Assembly (NCBI RefSeq): GCF_016919705.1
Contig: NZ_CP070368.1
Coordinates: 744,001-808,000 of the forward strand
From: Paracoccus methylovorus
GTDB taxonomy: Bacteria; Pseudomonadota; Alphaproteobacteria; Rhodobacterales; Rhodobacteraceae
Reading direction: 5' to 3'
DNA: 64,000 bases
In this document: positions 37,448 through 50,042 of the stretch, in pieces
How positions within the stretch are numbered: position 1 is the first letter of the stretch
How the letters are laid out: each line of letters starts with the position of its first letter
The notes under the pieces: model-generated
Seen by the model: the letters and a program-made list of their open reading frames with translations, nothing else
The model's database searches: none
Told to the model about the DNA's origin: nothing
Program-made: the position numbers and the translations under genes

Positions 37448-38203
37448 ATGAGGCCATTGCGCAAGGGTCGTTACCAGGTTGGCTTTGCTGAAAGCGACGC
37501 GGATATTCGCAGCGCGCAGCAATTGCGTTGGCTTTGCTTTCTGGGCCGGTACGACGAGGCTGACGGCCGGGAGCTGCTGGATGCCGATGATTACGACGGG
37601 CGTTGCAGCCATGTGCTGATTCGCGAAACCGCCACGGGCCAACTGGTCGCTTGCTTTCGCATGCTGACCTTGTCCGCCGGAGCCGAGATCGGCGACAGCT
37701 ATTCGGCGCGCCATTACAACCTGTCACGTCTGCGCGATTACCGGGGCCGCATGGCCGAGATCGGTCGTTTCTGCATCCATCCCCAATGGCATGACCCCGA
37801 TATCCTGCGACTCGCCTGGGGAGCGCTGGCCCGCCATGTCGATGAACAGCGTATCGAGATGCTTTTCGGCTGCTCCAGCTTTGCGGGCGTCGATACCCAT
37901 GGCTACGAGGATGCCTTTGCCATGCTGCGCGAGCGGCATCTGGCGCCGAAACGCTGGCTGCCGCGGGTCAAGGCCCCGCAGGTCTTTCGCTTTGCCCGCG
38001 TGCTGCGGCTGCGCAAGGCAGACCCGCGTCGCGCCATGGCGGCGATGCCGCCGCTTTTGCGCTCATACCTCGCCATGGGGGGATGGGTCAGCGATCATGC
38101 GGTGGTGGATCGCCAGCTTGATACGCTGCATGTCTTTACCGGGCTGGAGGTTTGCGCCATTCCTCCGGGGCGGGCGAAGCTCTTGCGGATGGCAGGGGGC
38201 TAA
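37448..38203 (+). CDS. olsB: L-ornithine N-alpha-acyltransferase (ornithine lipid synthesis)
   Basis: 251 residues; GNAT-like acyltransferase that puts a 3-hydroxyacyl group from ACP on ornithine to form lyso-ornithine lipid. Seen: [94 protein letters not shown] and [16 protein letters not shown]. The ATG at 37448 with GGACGGGA is preferred to a start 26 codons upstream. olsA is not adjacent. No obvious Pho box was found upstream. Confident family; the acyl donor is inference. Confidence 0.88.
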   Translation: MRPLRKGRYQVGFAESDADIRSAQQLRWLCFLGRYDEADGRELLDADDYDGRCSHVLIRETATGQLVACFRMLTLSAGAEIGDSYSARHYNLSRLRDYRGRMAEIGRFCIHPQWHDPDILRLAWGALARHVDEQRIEMLFGCSSFAGVDTHGYEDAFAMLRERHLAPKRWLPRVKAPQVFRFARVLRLRKADPRRAMAAMPPLLRSYLAMGGWVSDHAVVDRQLDTLHVFTGLEVCAIPPGRAKLLRMAGG

Positions 38204-38246
38204 GGCGGCTTTGCATCCGGCGCGCAAAGCGCCTATGTGGCGGCGC

Positions 38247-39377
38247 ATGAGCGACAGATTCCAATTCTCGGTCCAGGCCACCGACGGCCGTGCCCGCACC
38301 GGTGTCATCAGCACCCCCCGGGGCGAAATCCGCACCCCCGCCTTCATGCCCGTCGGCACCGCCGCCACGGTCAAGGCGATGCTGCCCGAATCGGTGCGCG
38401 CCACCGGTGCCGATATTCTTTTGGGCAACACCTATCATTTGATGCTGCGCCCCGGCGCGGAACGCATCGCCCGGCTGGGTGGGCTGCACAAGTTCATGAA
38501 CTGGCCACGCCCGATTCTGACCGATTCGGGCGGGTTTCAGGTCATGTCGCTTTCCAGCCTGCGCAAGCTGACCGAAGAAGGCGTGACCTTTTCCAGCCAT
38601 GTCGATGGCTCCAAGCATCACCTGTCGCCTGAAAGCAGCATGCAGATCCAGCGCCTGCTGGGGTCCGATATCGTCATGGCCTTCGATGAATGCCCCGCGC
38701 TGCCGGCGTCCGAAGACGAGGTGGCGAAATCCATGCGCATGTCGATGCGATGGGCGCAGCGATCACGTGACGCCTTTGGCGACCGGCCTGGCCATGCGCT
38801 GTTCGGCATCATGCAGGGCGGCGTCACCCGCGAATTGCGCGAGGAATCCGCCGAGGCGCTGAAATCCATCGGTTTTGAAGGCTATGCCATCGGCGGCCTT
38901 GCCGTGGGCGAGGGGCAAGAGGCGATGTTCGGCGTGCTGGACTATGCGCCGGGTTGCCTGCCCGAGGACAAGCCGCGCTACCTGATGGGCGTGGGCAAGC
39001 CGGACGATATCGTCGGTGCGGTGGTGCGCGGCGTGGACATGATGGATTGCGTGCTGCCCTCGCGCTCGGGGCGCACCGGGCAGGCGTGGACCCGTCGCGG
39101 CCAGGTCAATGTCAAGAACGCACGGCATGCCGACGACCCCCGCCCGCTGGACGAAGAATGCAGTTGTCCGGCTTGCACAGGCTATTCCCGTGCTTATCTG
39201 CATCATGTCTTTCGCGCTGGCGAGATGATCTCGGGCATGCTGCTGACCTGGCATAATCTGCACTACTTCCAAGAGCTGATGGCCGGTCTGCGTGATGCCA
39301 TCGCGCGCGGAGCCCTGACCAGTTTTGTCACCGAATTCGAGGCAATGCGGGCACAGGGTGACATAGATCCGTTATGA
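38247..39377 (+). CDS. tgt: tRNA-guanine transglycosylase
   Basis: 376 residues; exchanges guanine-34 for preQ1 in queuosine tRNAs. Seen: [46 protein letters not shown] (catalytic Asp), [20 protein letters not shown] (nucleophile Asp region) and the zinc site [20 protein letters not shown]. The start at 38247 matches the family N-terminus; an ATG four codons earlier is possible, and a small GGCGC/GCGCC hairpin (38219-38233) lies just upstream of it. queA is not adjacent within the window. Confidence 0.95.
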   Translation: MSDRFQFSVQATDGRARTGVISTPRGEIRTPAFMPVGTAATVKAMLPESVRATGADILLGNTYHLMLRPGAERIARLGGLHKFMNWPRPILTDSGGFQVMSLSSLRKLTEEGVTFSSHVDGSKHHLSPESSMQIQRLLGSDIVMAFDECPALPASEDEVAKSMRMSMRWAQRSRDAFGDRPGHALFGIMQGGVTRELREESAEALKSIGFEGYAIGGLAVGEGQEAMFGVLDYAPGCLPEDKPRYLMGVGKPDDIVGAVVRGVDMMDCVLPSRSGRTGQAWTRRGQVNVKNARHADDPRPLDEECSCPACTGYSRAYLHHVFRAGEMISGMLLTWHNLHYFQELMAGLRDAIARGALTSFVTEFEAMRAQGDIDPL

Positions 39378-39465
39378 AACGCGGGATCATCTCTTGAATT
39401 CTGACAAACCTTAGATAATCCCGAAAGGATTCGCTGGCGGAAGAACCGCCCTCTGAAAGAGCCAT

Positions 39466-40674
39466 ATGCCCGCAAAAGCAACCCAAGATCAAAATCCCGA
39501 GATCCGCACCCTTACCACCACGGATGAACTGGCCGAGTTCTGCGCCCTCGCAAAAACCCAGCCCTATGTCACACTCGACACCGAATTCCTGCGCGAACGG
39601 ACTTATTATTCCAGGCTGTGCCTGATTCAGGCCGCGCTGCCTTCAGCCTCGGGGGCGAAAGCGGCGGGCGGCACTGCGGTGCTGATCGACCCTATGGTCG
39701 AAGGGCTGTCGCTTGAGCCGCTTTACGACCTTTTCCGTCACCAAGCGACGGTCAAGGTGTTCCACGCCGCCCGGCAGGATCTGGAGATCTTCTTTCACGA
39801 TGCGGGCGTCATGCCCGACCCGCTGTTCGACACGCAAATCGCCGCCATGGTCTGCGGCTTTGGCGAGCAGGTGGGCTATGAGACACTGGTCAAGAAGATC
39901 GCCCGCCAGCCGCTGGACAAGTCCTCGCGCTTTACCGATTGGTCGCATCGGCCGCTTTCGGATGCGCAGGCCGCCTATGCGCTGGCCGACGTGACGCATC
40001 TGCGCGCGATTTACGAATTCCTGTCGACCCAGTTGGAAAAGACCGGCCGCGCGCCTTGGGTCGCCGAAGAGGTCGCGGTTCTGCTGAACCCCGAAACCTA
40101 TATCACCCGGCCCGAAGAGGCGTGGGAGCGGGTGCGCACCCGCTCCGGTTCGCCGCGCTTTCTGGCCGTGGTGCGCGAACTCGCCCGCTTTCGCGAAACC
40201 TATGCCCAGGATCGCGACATTCCCCGCGCCCGGGTGTTCAAGGATGACGCGCTGATCGAGCTTGCCTCGACCAAGCCGCTGACCGAAGGCGATCTGGCCA
40301 AGTCCCGCTTGCTTTTGCGTGACGCCCGCCGGGGCGAGATCGCCAATGGCATCCTTGCTGCGGTCAAGGCCGGGGTCGATGCGCGCGAACTGCCCAAGCC
40401 CGCCCCCGAAGAACCGGGCCGACCCGGCAACGCAGCGTTGGCCGAGCTTTTGCGCGTGCTGTTGAAGGCCAAGGCCGATTCGGCTGGGGTGGCGCCGCGG
40501 CTGATCGCCTCGGCCGCCGATCTTGACGCCATCGCCTCGGGCGCACGGGATGTGCCTGCGCTTTCGGGCTGGCGGGCCGAGGTTTTCGGCCATGACGCAT
40601 TGCGGCTGGCGGCGGGCGAGATTGCCTTGTCCGCGCAGGGTGGGGTGGTCAAGGTCGTGCCGGTTCCGGTCTGA
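39466..40674 (+). CDS. rnd: Ribonuclease D
   Basis: 402 residues; 3'-5' exoribonuclease in tRNA 3' processing. The DEDDy exonuclease domain has Exo I VTLDTEFLRERTYYSRLCLI, Exo II VFHAARQDLEIFFHDAG and Exo III DAQAAYALADVTHLRAIYEF; HRDC domain(s) follow from about residue 210 (RFLAVVRELARFRETYAQDR, ending DIPRARVFKDDAL). Cytoplasmic. It converges on the mgtC-like gene with only 6 bp between stops and no terminator. Confidence 0.95.
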   Translation: MPAKATQDQNPEIRTLTTTDELAEFCALAKTQPYVTLDTEFLRERTYYSRLCLIQAALPSASGAKAAGGTAVLIDPMVEGLSLEPLYDLFRHQATVKVFHAARQDLEIFFHDAGVMPDPLFDTQIAAMVCGFGEQVGYETLVKKIARQPLDKSSRFTDWSHRPLSDAQAAYALADVTHLRAIYEFLSTQLEKTGRAPWVAEEVAVLLNPETYITRPEEAWERVRTRSGSPRFLAVVRELARFRETYAQDRDIPRARVFKDDALIELASTKPLTEGDLAKSRLLLRDARRGEIANGILAAVKAGVDARELPKPAPEEPGRPGNAALAELLRVLLKAKADSAGVAPRLIASAADLDAIASGARDVPALSGWRAEVFGHDALRLAAGEIALSAQGGVVKVVPVPV

Positions 40675-40680
40675 AGCGCG

Positions 40681-41181
40681 CTAATCCGCGTCGCTGTCCG
40701 CAGTATCGCGGGCGGCGGGGCTGACCAGCGCCCGGACTAGATACAGCACCACCATGGCCATGGCGGTGGCCATCAGCGCCAGTCGCAGGTCGCCGGTGCC
40801 GCAGCAGAGGCCGATGGCGCCGCAAAGCCACATTGAAGCGCCGGTGGTGATGCCGCGTACGTTGCCCTTGCTGATGACGATCGAGCCGGCGGCCAGAAAG
40901 GCCACGCCCGCAGTCACCGCCTCGATGAGGCGCAAGGGGTCGGTGCGCTGCTGCTCTTCGTTCACGGGGCTGAAATCGACCAGTTCCATCGCCACCAGCG
41001 TAAAGCAGGCCGCGGCCAATGCGATCAGCATATGCGTGCGCAGGCCGGCGGCGCGGGATTTGACCTCGCGCTCCCAGCCGATCACTCCGCCCAACAGAAC
41101 CGCCATGGTCAGCCGCAGAGCGACCACCCCGGCGGGCAGGCTCATGGGGCGCGAGAACTCGCCCACCAGCATGTCCAGCAT
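40681..41181 (-). CDS. MgtC/SapB family membrane protein
   Basis: 166 residues with about five TM helices. Seen: VVALRLTMAVLLGGVIGWER, EVKSRAAGLRTHMLIALAAA (conserved GWERE..AGLRT), FLAAGSIVISKGNVRGITTG (GAG-type motif here AAGSI) and ASMWLCGAIGLCCGTGDLRL. This is the MgtC/SapB core; some members inhibit F-ATPase or act under Mg2+ limitation. Here it starts 4 bp after the hisE stop and so is the last gene of the his unit, an unexpected partner. Confidence 0.85.
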   Translation of the reverse strand: MLDMLVGEFSRPMSLPAGVVALRLTMAVLLGGVIGWEREVKSRAAGLRTHMLIALAAACFTLVAMELVDFSPVNEEQQRTDPLRLIEAVTAGVAFLAAGSIVISKGNVRGITTGASMWLCGAIGLCCGTGDLRLALMATAMAMVVLYLVRALVSPAARDTADSDAD

Positions 41182-41185
41182 GATG

Positions 41186-41512
41186 TTACTTTCGAGACGC
41201 TTTTTCCTCGATCCCCGAACGCCCCTCGCGGCGGTCGAGTTCATTTTCCACGTCGGAAAGCGTCACATCGCGGGCGGCAAGCATGACCAGCAGATGATAG
41301 ATCGTGTCGGCGGCTTCACAGATCAGCCTGTCGCGGTCGCCCTTGACCGCCTCGATGATCGCCTCGATGGCTTCCTCGCCGAATTTCTCGGCGCATTTCT
41401 CGGGGCCCTTCGCCAGCAGGTTTGCCGTCCAGCTTGTCGCGGGGTCGGTGCCCTTGCGGGAAGCGATGGTGTCCGCCAGCCGCTGCAGGCTGGTTACGTC
41501 CGGCCCGCTCAT
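41186..41512 (-). CDS. hisE: Phosphoribosyl-ATP pyrophosphatase
   Basis: 108 residues; second step of histidine synthesis (PR-ATP to PR-AMP). The MazG-like helical fold has [19 protein letters not shown] followed by [20 protein letters not shown] with the metal-binding Glu/Asp residues. Separate from hisI, as in other alphaproteobacteria; hisI is not in the window. Start overlaps the hisF stop by 4 bp (ATGA). Confidence 0.95.
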   Translation of the reverse strand: MSGPDVTSLQRLADTIASRKGTDPATSWTANLLAKGPEKCAEKFGEEAIEAIIEAVKGDRDRLICEAADTIYHLLVMLAARDVTLSDVENELDRREGRSGIEEKASRK

Positions 41513-42270
41513 GTCAGGCGCACCGGGATGCCGGCGGCGGCCATATGCTCTTTGGCCTCGCGGATGGTGAAGGTGCCGAAATGAAAGATCGAGGCCGCCA
41601 GCACCGCCGAGGCATGGCCTTCCAGCACACCCTCGGCCAGATGCGACAGCTCGCCCACCCCGCCCGAAGCGATCACCGGAATGCCCACGGCATCGGCGAC
41701 GGCGCGGGTCAGCGGGATGTTGAAACCGGCTTTGGTGCCGTCCCGGTCCATGCTGGTCAGCAGGATCTCGCCTGCGCCCTTGGCGGCCACGGTGCGGGCG
41801 AATTCCACCGCGTCGATGCCGGTCGGCTTGCGCCCGCCGTGGGTAAATATCTCCCATTTCCCGGGCGCGACCGTCTTGGCGTCGATGGCGCAGACGATGC
41901 ACTGGCTGCCGAACCGATCAGCGGCCTCGGCGATCACATCCGGGTCGGCCACGGCGGCCGAGTTGAAGCTGACCTTGTCTGCGCCAGCCAGCAGCAGGTC
42001 GCGCACATCCTTGTGGCTGCGCACGCCGCCACCCACGGTCAGCGGCACGAAACAGGCTTCGGCGGTGCGCGTCACCAGATCGTACATGGTGCCGCGATTC
42101 TCATGCGTGGCATGGATGTCGAGGAAACAGATCTCATCCGCGCCGGCGGCGTCATAGGCGCGTGCCGCCTCGACCGGATCGCCGGCATCGACAAGGTCCA
42201 CGAAATTCACGCCCTTGACCACGCGGCCATCGGCGACATCCAGACAGGGGATCACACGGGTCTTGAGCAT
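41509..42270 (-). CDS. hisF: Imidazole glycerol phosphate synthase, cyclase subunit
   Basis: 253 residues, (beta/alpha)8 barrel. Catalytic Asp residues are seen in [20 protein letters not shown] (Asp 11) and [10 protein letters not shown] (Asp 130 region); the phosphate loops [18 protein letters not shown] and [19 protein letters not shown] are present. It pairs with HisH, which supplies ammonia; hisH lies two genes upstream, beyond hisA and an opposite-strand gene. Confidence 0.97.
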   Translation of the reverse strand: MLKTRVIPCLDVADGRVVKGVNFVDLVDAGDPVEAARAYDAAGADEICFLDIHATHENRGTMYDLVTRTAEACFVPLTVGGGVRSHKDVRDLLLAGADKVSFNSAAVADPDVIAEAADRFGSQCIVCAIDAKTVAPGKWEIFTHGGRKPTGIDAVEFARTVAAKGAGEILLTSMDRDGTKAGFNIPLTRAVADAVGIPVIASGGVGELSHLAEGVLEGHASAVLAASIFHFGTFTIREAKEHMAAAGIPVRLT

Positions 42271-42297
42271 GAAGCTTTGTTACCTCGTCCGGCGTGC

Positions 42298-43014
42298 TCA
42301 GGCCAGCGCCTTCAGCGCCGCGCCCAGGTCGATGGCGCCATCGTAAAGCGCCCGACCCGAAATTGCTCCGGCGATGATGCCGGTGTTGCGCAGCGCCAGC
42401 AGATCCTGCATCGAGGACACCCCGCCCGAGGCGATGACCGGAATATTCACCGCCCGCGCCAGCGCTTCGGTCGCCGCGATGTTGGGTCCGGCCATGGCCC
42501 CGTCGCGGTCGATGTCGGTATAGATGATCGCGGCGACGCCCGCGTCCTGAAAGCGATGCGCCAGATCGACGGCCATCACATCGGTTTCCTCGGCCCAGCC
42601 GCGGGTCGCCACCCGGCCGCCGCGCGCGTCGATGCCCACCGCGATCTTGCCCGGGAATGCCATCGCCGCCTCGCGCACCAGATCGGGCTTTTCGACCGCA
42701 ACCGTGCCCAGAATCACCCGCGACAAGCCCCGATCCAGCCACTCCTCGATGGTCGCCATGTCGCGGATGCCGCCGCCCAACTGGGCGGGCACGTCGATGG
42801 CGGCCAGGATCGCCTCGACTGCGGCGGCATTCACCGGCTTGCCGGCAAAGGCACCGTTGAGGTCGACCAGATGCAGCCATTCCGCCCCGGCGTCCTGAAA
42901 GGCGCGGGCCTGCGCTGCGGGATCCGAACCAAAGACGGTCGCCGCCTCCATGTCGCCGCGCAGCAGCCGTACGCAATTGCCGTCCTTGAGGTCGATCGCG
43001 GGATAAAGGATCAT
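42298..43014 (-). CDS. hisA: ProFAR isomerase
   Basis: 238 residues, barrel paralogue of His[21 protein letters not shown] carries the catalytic Asp 8, [20 protein letters not shown] and [20 protein letters not shown] the second Asp, and [18 protein letters not shown] the phosphate site. The start at 43014 has AGGAGAG upstream. The gap to hisF is 27 bp. Confidence 0.97.
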   Translation of the reverse strand: MILYPAIDLKDGNCVRLLRGDMEAATVFGSDPAAQARAFQDAGAEWLHLVDLNGAFAGKPVNAAAVEAILAAIDVPAQLGGGIRDMATIEEWLDRGLSRVILGTVAVEKPDLVREAAMAFPGKIAVGIDARGGRVATRGWAEETDVMAVDLAHRFQDAGVAAIIYTDIDRDGAMAGPNIAATEALARAVNIPVIASGGVSSMQDLLALRNTGIIAGAISGRALYDGAIDLGAALKALA

Positions 43015-43173
43015 CGCATCTCTCCTGATAGCGTGGCGCCCCTTTGCCACAGCCGCCGCCGATCCGAAAGACCCCGCCCCCAAAGCCGCGACCTCACGTC
43101 AGGCTTGATCGGGGCATCGCGCCTTCGCATCCTGCGCGCAGGAACCATGACCCCGGGGGAGGGGGGAACCACC

Positions 43174-43560
43174 ATGAAGATACTGACCATCGCCGCCCTG
43201 CTTGCGCTTGCAGGCACTGCTGCCAATGCTCAAGGCATCGACGGCATCTTTCAGACCCAGGCCAATGACGACGGCAATGTCGGCATGGTCGAGTTCTACG
43301 ATTGTGGCGGAAAATATTGCGGCAGGCTGATCAAAAGTTTCGACAAGTCGGGCAAAGAGATTCAATCGCCCCACACCGGCAAGAACATCGTCGCCAATAT
43401 GAGTGATAATGGCGGCGGTAAATTCTCGGGCGGCACGATCTGGGACCCCGGTGCGGACAAGACCTATAAGTCGAAAATGCAACTGAACGGCAAGGCGCTC
43501 GACGTCTCGGGCTGCATTGCGGTCTTCTGCAAGACCCAGCACTGGGTCCGGGCCAGATAG
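43174..43560 (+). CDS. DUF2147 domain secreted protein
   Basis: 128 residues. Signal peptide MKILTIAALLALAGTAANAQ; the mature part has the DUF2147 pattern with GNVGMVEFYDCGGKYCGRLI, GGGKFSGGTIWDPGADKTYK, SKMQLNGKALDVSGCIAVFC and the closing QHWVRAR. Four Cys probably form two disulfides in the periplasm. Function unknown. It lies on the opposite strand between hisA and hisH, interrupting an otherwise collinear his cluster. GGGGGGAA precedes the start. Confidence 0.88.
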   Translation: MKILTIAALLALAGTAANAQGIDGIFQTQANDDGNVGMVEFYDCGGKYCGRLIKSFDKSGKEIQSPHTGKNIVANMSDNGGGKFSGGTIWDPGADKTYKSKMQLNGKALDVSGCIAVFCKTQHWVRAR

Positions 43561-43566
43561 GCCCGG

Positions 43567-43647
43567 CTTCTTTCGTGTTCAAATATCCCGGGGGACGCGC
43601 TTGCCGCCCCCGTCAAGGGGGCGACAAGCGCGGGGGGCAGAGCCCCC
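43567..43647 (-). repeat. Hairpin-tail intergenic element, copy 7 (subtype B, longest)
   Basis: Minus-strand sense, 3' of hisH. In that direction: stem GGGGGC/GCCCCC (43633-43647, loop TCT), a 15-bp arm pair with one mismatch (43597-43611 with 43617-43631, 5-nt loop), then tail CCCCGGGATATTTGAACACG plus AAAGAA (43568-43593). It fills the 98-bp convergent gap with the DUF2147 gene. Confidence 0.88.
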
Positions 43648-43658
43648 GCCAGCGCCCG

Positions 43659-44288
43659 TCAGGGGCGCCAGCGCAGGAAATTGCCGATGATGCGCAAACC
43701 TGTCGCCTGCGACTTTTCCGGATGAAACTGCGTGCCGACGATATTGTCGCGCCCAACTACGGCCGTCACCGGCCCGCCGTAATCGGCCGTGGCCAAAAGA
43801 TGCGCTTCGTCCGTGACGCGAAACTGCCAGCTATGCACGAAATAGGCGTGATCGCCCGAGGAAATGCCATCAAGCAGCGGATGCGGGTGCAGCACCTTCA
43901 GATCGTTCCAGCCCATATGCGGCACTTTCAGGCCCGGCGCCCGGATCGCCTCGATTTCGCCGCCGATCCATCCCAGACCATTGGTATCACGATACTCATG
44001 CCCGATCCCGGCCAGCATCTGCATACCGACGCAGATGCCCATGAAGGGCACGGCCCGCGCCAGTACCGCCTCGTGCAGCGCCTCGACCATGCCGGGCACG
44101 GCGTCGAGCGCGACGCGGCAGGCCGGAAAGGCGCCGTCGCCCGGCAGCACGATACGGTCGGCGCGCGCCACCTTTTCGGGATCGGAGGTCACTACCACCT
44201 CGGCCCCGGTCTCGCGTCCCATCAGGGCAAAGGCTTTCTCGGCCGAATGCAGGTTGCCGCTGTCGTAATCGACCAGTGCGACCCGCAT
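43659..44288 (-). CDS. hisH: Imidazole glycerol phosphate synthase, glutamine amidotransferase subunit
   Basis: 209 residues. Class I amidotransferase: VALVDYDSGNLHSAEKAFAL, GDGAFPACR, catalytic Cys in FMGICVGMQMLAGIGHEY, and the His/Glu of the triad in GTQFHPEKSQATGLRIIGNF. Its ATG overlaps the hisB stop by one base (TGATG), so the two are coupled. Confidence 0.97.
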   Translation of the reverse strand: MRVALVDYDSGNLHSAEKAFALMGRETGAEVVVTSDPEKVARADRIVLPGDGAFPACRVALDAVPGMVEALHEAVLARAVPFMGICVGMQMLAGIGHEYRDTNGLGWIGGEIEAIRAPGLKVPHMGWNDLKVLHPHPLLDGISSGDHAYFVHSWQFRVTDEAHLLATADYGGPVTAVVGRDNIVGTQFHPEKSQATGLRIIGNFLRWRP

Positions 44289-44875
44289 CAAAGCGCGCCC
44301 TTGGTCGAGGGCAAAACGCCCGCCATGCGCAGATCCGGCTCGACCGCCTCGCGCAGGGCCCGCGCCACCGCCTTGAAGGCGGCCTCGGCGATGTGGTGGG
44401 CGTTGAAGCCGCTCAGCCGGTCCACATGCAGCGTGATCCCGCCATGGGTGGAAAGCGCCTGAAAGAATTCGCGCACCAGTTCGGTGTCGAAGCTGCCGAT
44501 CTTTTGCGCCGGGAAATCCACGTTCCATGCCAGCCATGGCCGTGCCGAAAGATCCAGCGCCGCGCGCACAAGCGCATCGTCCATCGCCAGATGGAACGAG
44601 CCATAGCGCCGGATACCCTTTTTGTCTCCCAGCGCCTGCGCCAGCGCCTGTCCGATGGCGATGCCGGTGTCCTCGACCGTGTGATGGTCGTCTATATGCA
44701 GATCACCCTTGGCCCGCACCGTCAGGTCGATCAGCGAATGCCGCGAAAGCTGGTCCAGCATGTGATCGAAGAAACCGACGCCGGTCTGGTTGTCATAGCG
44801 GCCGGTGCCGTCGAGGTTCAGCTCGACCTCGATCTGCGTCTCGGCCGTCTCGCGGGTGATCTTTGCGCGGCGCAT
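44288..44875 (-). CDS. hisB: Imidazoleglycerol-phosphate dehydratase
   Basis: 195 residues, monofunctional IGPD (no histidinol phosphatase domain). Manganese-ligand motifs [39 protein letters not shown] and [20 protein letters not shown]; ends PSTKGAL. The start at 44875 has GGAGAG upstream. First gene of the minus-strand his cluster; its promoter lies in the 177-bp divergent gap. Confidence 0.97.
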   Translation of the reverse strand: MRRAKITRETAETQIEVELNLDGTGRYDNQTGVGFFDHMLDQLSRHSLIDLTVRAKGDLHIDDHHTVEDTGIAIGQALAQALGDKKGIRRYGSFHLAMDDALVRAALDLSARPWLAWNVDFPAQKIGSFDTELVREFFQALSTHGGITLHVDRLSGFNAHHIAEAAFKAVARALREAVEPDLRMAGVLPSTKGAL

Positions 44876-45052
44876 CTGGCGTCTCTCCTCATGCAGGCTG
44901 GTTGCCTTATAGGGCTGGACCGGGCGGCTGAAAAGCCGATGCGGCACGCAGATCCGCCGGTAAACTCTGCCCGTCCTTGTCATATGGCCGATGCAATGCG
45001 AAAAGTGACGGGCGACCCCCAAAGGACAAGCGACCCGAAAGGATCCTGGTCG

Positions 45053-45679
45053 ATGAGAAATGACTTGAACGTCAGCGAAAAGCGGCTGATCGCGGCCTTG
45101 GACCGCATTGACCAATTTCTGGACCGGACGGCCCTGGCGCAGCGCGCCTCGCCCTCCGCATCTTCGTCCGGCGATGCCGAGGCGCGATTGCACGAACTGC
45201 ATGCTGAAAACCAGCGCCTTTCCCAAGAGCTTGCGGCCTTGCATGCGCGTCAGGCCAGCATGCTTTCCGACTGCGAGACGCGCTTGGCGCAGGCGCATGA
45301 GCGTCTGGTTCAGGCCGGGCAGGAGGCCGCGCGGCTTTCGGCCGCGAACGAGGCGCTGACATCCGCCAATCGTGCCCTGATCGCGACGCAGGATCAGGGT
45401 GCGTCACCCGACGATATCCGCCTTGCGCTTGAGGCCGAGGTCGAATCGCTGCGCGCCGTCCGCGCCGCCGAGGTTGCGCAGATGGGCGAGATCGTCGATG
45501 CGCTGGACCGCATGATCGACGATCCGGCGCCCCCGGCCCATGACGATGCGCCACCCGCTGTGGTCGATGCCCAAAAGGCCGAAGCAGCGGTGATCGCGGG
45601 CGACGAACAGGCGAGCGAGGTGGCCGGGACGGCCGCATTGGCCCGCGATGATGCCACCGTGGACGGGGAAAGGGGCTGA
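45053..45679 (+). CDS. Coiled-coil protein upstream of zapA
   Basis: 208 residues, no named family. Residues ~10-30 form one helix ([20 protein letters not shown]) and ~45-110 a long coiled coil ([40 protein letters not shown]); a second helical stretch ([20 protein letters not shown]) precedes an acidic Ala/Asp-rich tail. No signal peptide or TM. The ATG at 45053 has GAAAGGA upstream. It ends three bases before zapA, so it is likely co-transcribed with it; a division-related role is inference from position. Confidence 0.72.
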   Translation: MRNDLNVSEKRLIAALDRIDQFLDRTALAQRASPSASSSGDAEARLHELHAENQRLSQELAALHARQASMLSDCETRLAQAHERLVQAGQEAARLSAANEALTSANRALIATQDQGASPDDIRLALEAEVESLRAVRAAEVAQMGEIVDALDRMIDDPAPPAHDDAPPAVVDAQKAEAAVIAGDEQASEVAGTAALARDDATVDGERG

Positions 45680-45682
45680 ACA

Positions 45683-46045
45683 ATGGCCGAAGTGGATTTC
45701 TCGATCGGGCACAAATCCTATACGCTGGCCTGCCAGGAAGGCGAGGAGCGGCTGCTGAAGCGTGCCGCCGGCCTGCTGGATGCCGAGGCGCAGGTGATTC
45801 TTGAACAGGCCGGCCGGATGCCCGAGCCGCGGCTTTTGCTGCTGTCGGGGCTGATGCTGGCCGATCGGACCTCGGGTCTGGAAGATCGCGTCGCCACGCT
45901 GGAGCGCGAGTTGGCGCGGATGAGGACCAATCCGCAGCGCGTGGAGGTGCCGGTGGTGCCCGAAAGCCTGTCGGAGGCCATGGCCGAACTCGCCGCCCGG
46001 GCAGAGGCCCTGGCCCAGAAGGCCGAGGATCAGGCGGCGGACTAA
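45683..46045 (+). CDS. zapA: Cell division protein ZapA
   Basis: 120 residues. ZapA tetramers crosslink FtsZ filaments. Seen: VDFSIGHKSYTLACQEGEER, LLKRAAGLLDAEAQVILEQA and a C-terminal helix (LEDRVATLERELARMR) for the coiled coil, in the usual order. Preceded directly by the coiled-coil gene; followed by an intergenic element and carB. Confidence 0.88.
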   Translation: MAEVDFSIGHKSYTLACQEGEERLLKRAAGLLDAEAQVILEQAGRMPEPRLLLLSGLMLADRTSGLEDRVATLERELARMRTNPQRVEVPVVPESLSEAMAELAARAEALAQKAEDQAAD

Positions 46046-46066
46046 GCGCCTTACGTCGCGGTTTTT

Positions 46067-46088
46067 TGGGTATTTAAGCAACGAAGAA
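46067..46088 (+). repeat. Hairpin-tail intergenic element, copy 8 (subtype A)
   Basis: Tail TGGGTATTTAAGCAACGAAG plus AA, preceded by a T-run (TTTTTT at 46062-46067) as in copy 4, 3' of zapA and in its sense orientation. The hairpin before the T-run is weak. The next 144 bp to carB hold no recognisable gene. Confidence 0.85.
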
Positions 46089-46232
46089 AGGGCGGGGCCG
46101 GTGCGTGGTTTGCGGCGCGTCCTTGTGTTGGGGCGGAGTTTTTGGCCGGCTGTGCCGCGCGGACCCTTGCGACTTTGCCCGCCATGGATATAACCCCGGA
46201 CGATTTATCAGCCGCCAGCCCGAGGGACCGTC

Positions 46233-49565
<3,333 letters not shown>

Positions 49566-49620
49566 GCCGGCGCATCACCGCACTTATGTCGCTGGCGTAT
49601 TCATATGTGGATGCGCCGGC
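49566..49620 (+). other. Long interrupted hairpin 3' of carB
   Basis: GCCGGCGCATC (49566-49576), directly after the stop codon, is perfectly complementary to GATGCGCCGGC (49610-49620). The 33-nt loop has further short pairings (CAC..ATG with CAT..GTG). There is no T-run afterwards. It could be a 3'-end stabiliser or a non-canonical terminator. Confidence 0.6.
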
Positions 49621-49848
49621 GCACTTGATCCGGCCTCGGCACGGTCCCGTGCAATGCGTGACCGTGATGCCTGCAATCCGCGGCTGGTGTCGTGACAGCC
49701 TGGCAGAGTTTCAAACCAGCAGGGTATGTGCCTGAAAGGGCATGACGCCGTTCGCGCTTTCGGCGCGATCAAACGGCATGCGCAAATTCCATCATGCCCA
49801 ACTGGCCGGAAGCCGTCTCAAGAACAGCGGATACTTATGCGGGAAAAG
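49621..49848. other. Non-coding stretch between carB and tRNA-Glu
   Basis: I see no convincing gene, repeat or terminator in these 228 bases. The only short open frames lack a ribosome site and a protein-like composition. Confidence 0.5.
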
Positions 49849-49923
49849 TGGCAGCCCGTAGGGGAGTCGAACCCCTCTTTTCAGGTTGAAAACCTGACGT
49901 CCTAACCGATAGACGAACGGGCC
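49849..49923 (-). tRNA. tRNA-Glu (TTC)
   Basis: 75 nt including CCA. Acceptor GGCCCGT/ACGGGCT, D arm, anticodon stem TCAGG/CCTGA with loop TTTTCAA (anticodon TTC, complement of 49888-49890), and T arm AGGGG-TTCGACT-CCCCT. Confidence 0.97.
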
Positions 49924-50042
49924 ACTTTCTGCGTCCGCCGCATCATGCCCGGCGGCGTGGGGCGGTATTTAGGTTCTATGTCGGGGGGCTGCAAGCGGAA
50001 AAATCACCCCAAGACAAAGTTTTTCCGGCAAGTCCTGTTGCC

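Noticed and set aside
41422..43173. Long upstream extension of the DUF2147 frame
   Set aside because: It is antisense to hisF and hisA; the DUF2147 gene has its own signal peptide and ribosome site at 43174.
49584..49772. 62-residue frame in the carB to tRNA-Glu gap
   Set aside because: No ribosome site, composition not protein-like, and it runs through the inverted repeat.
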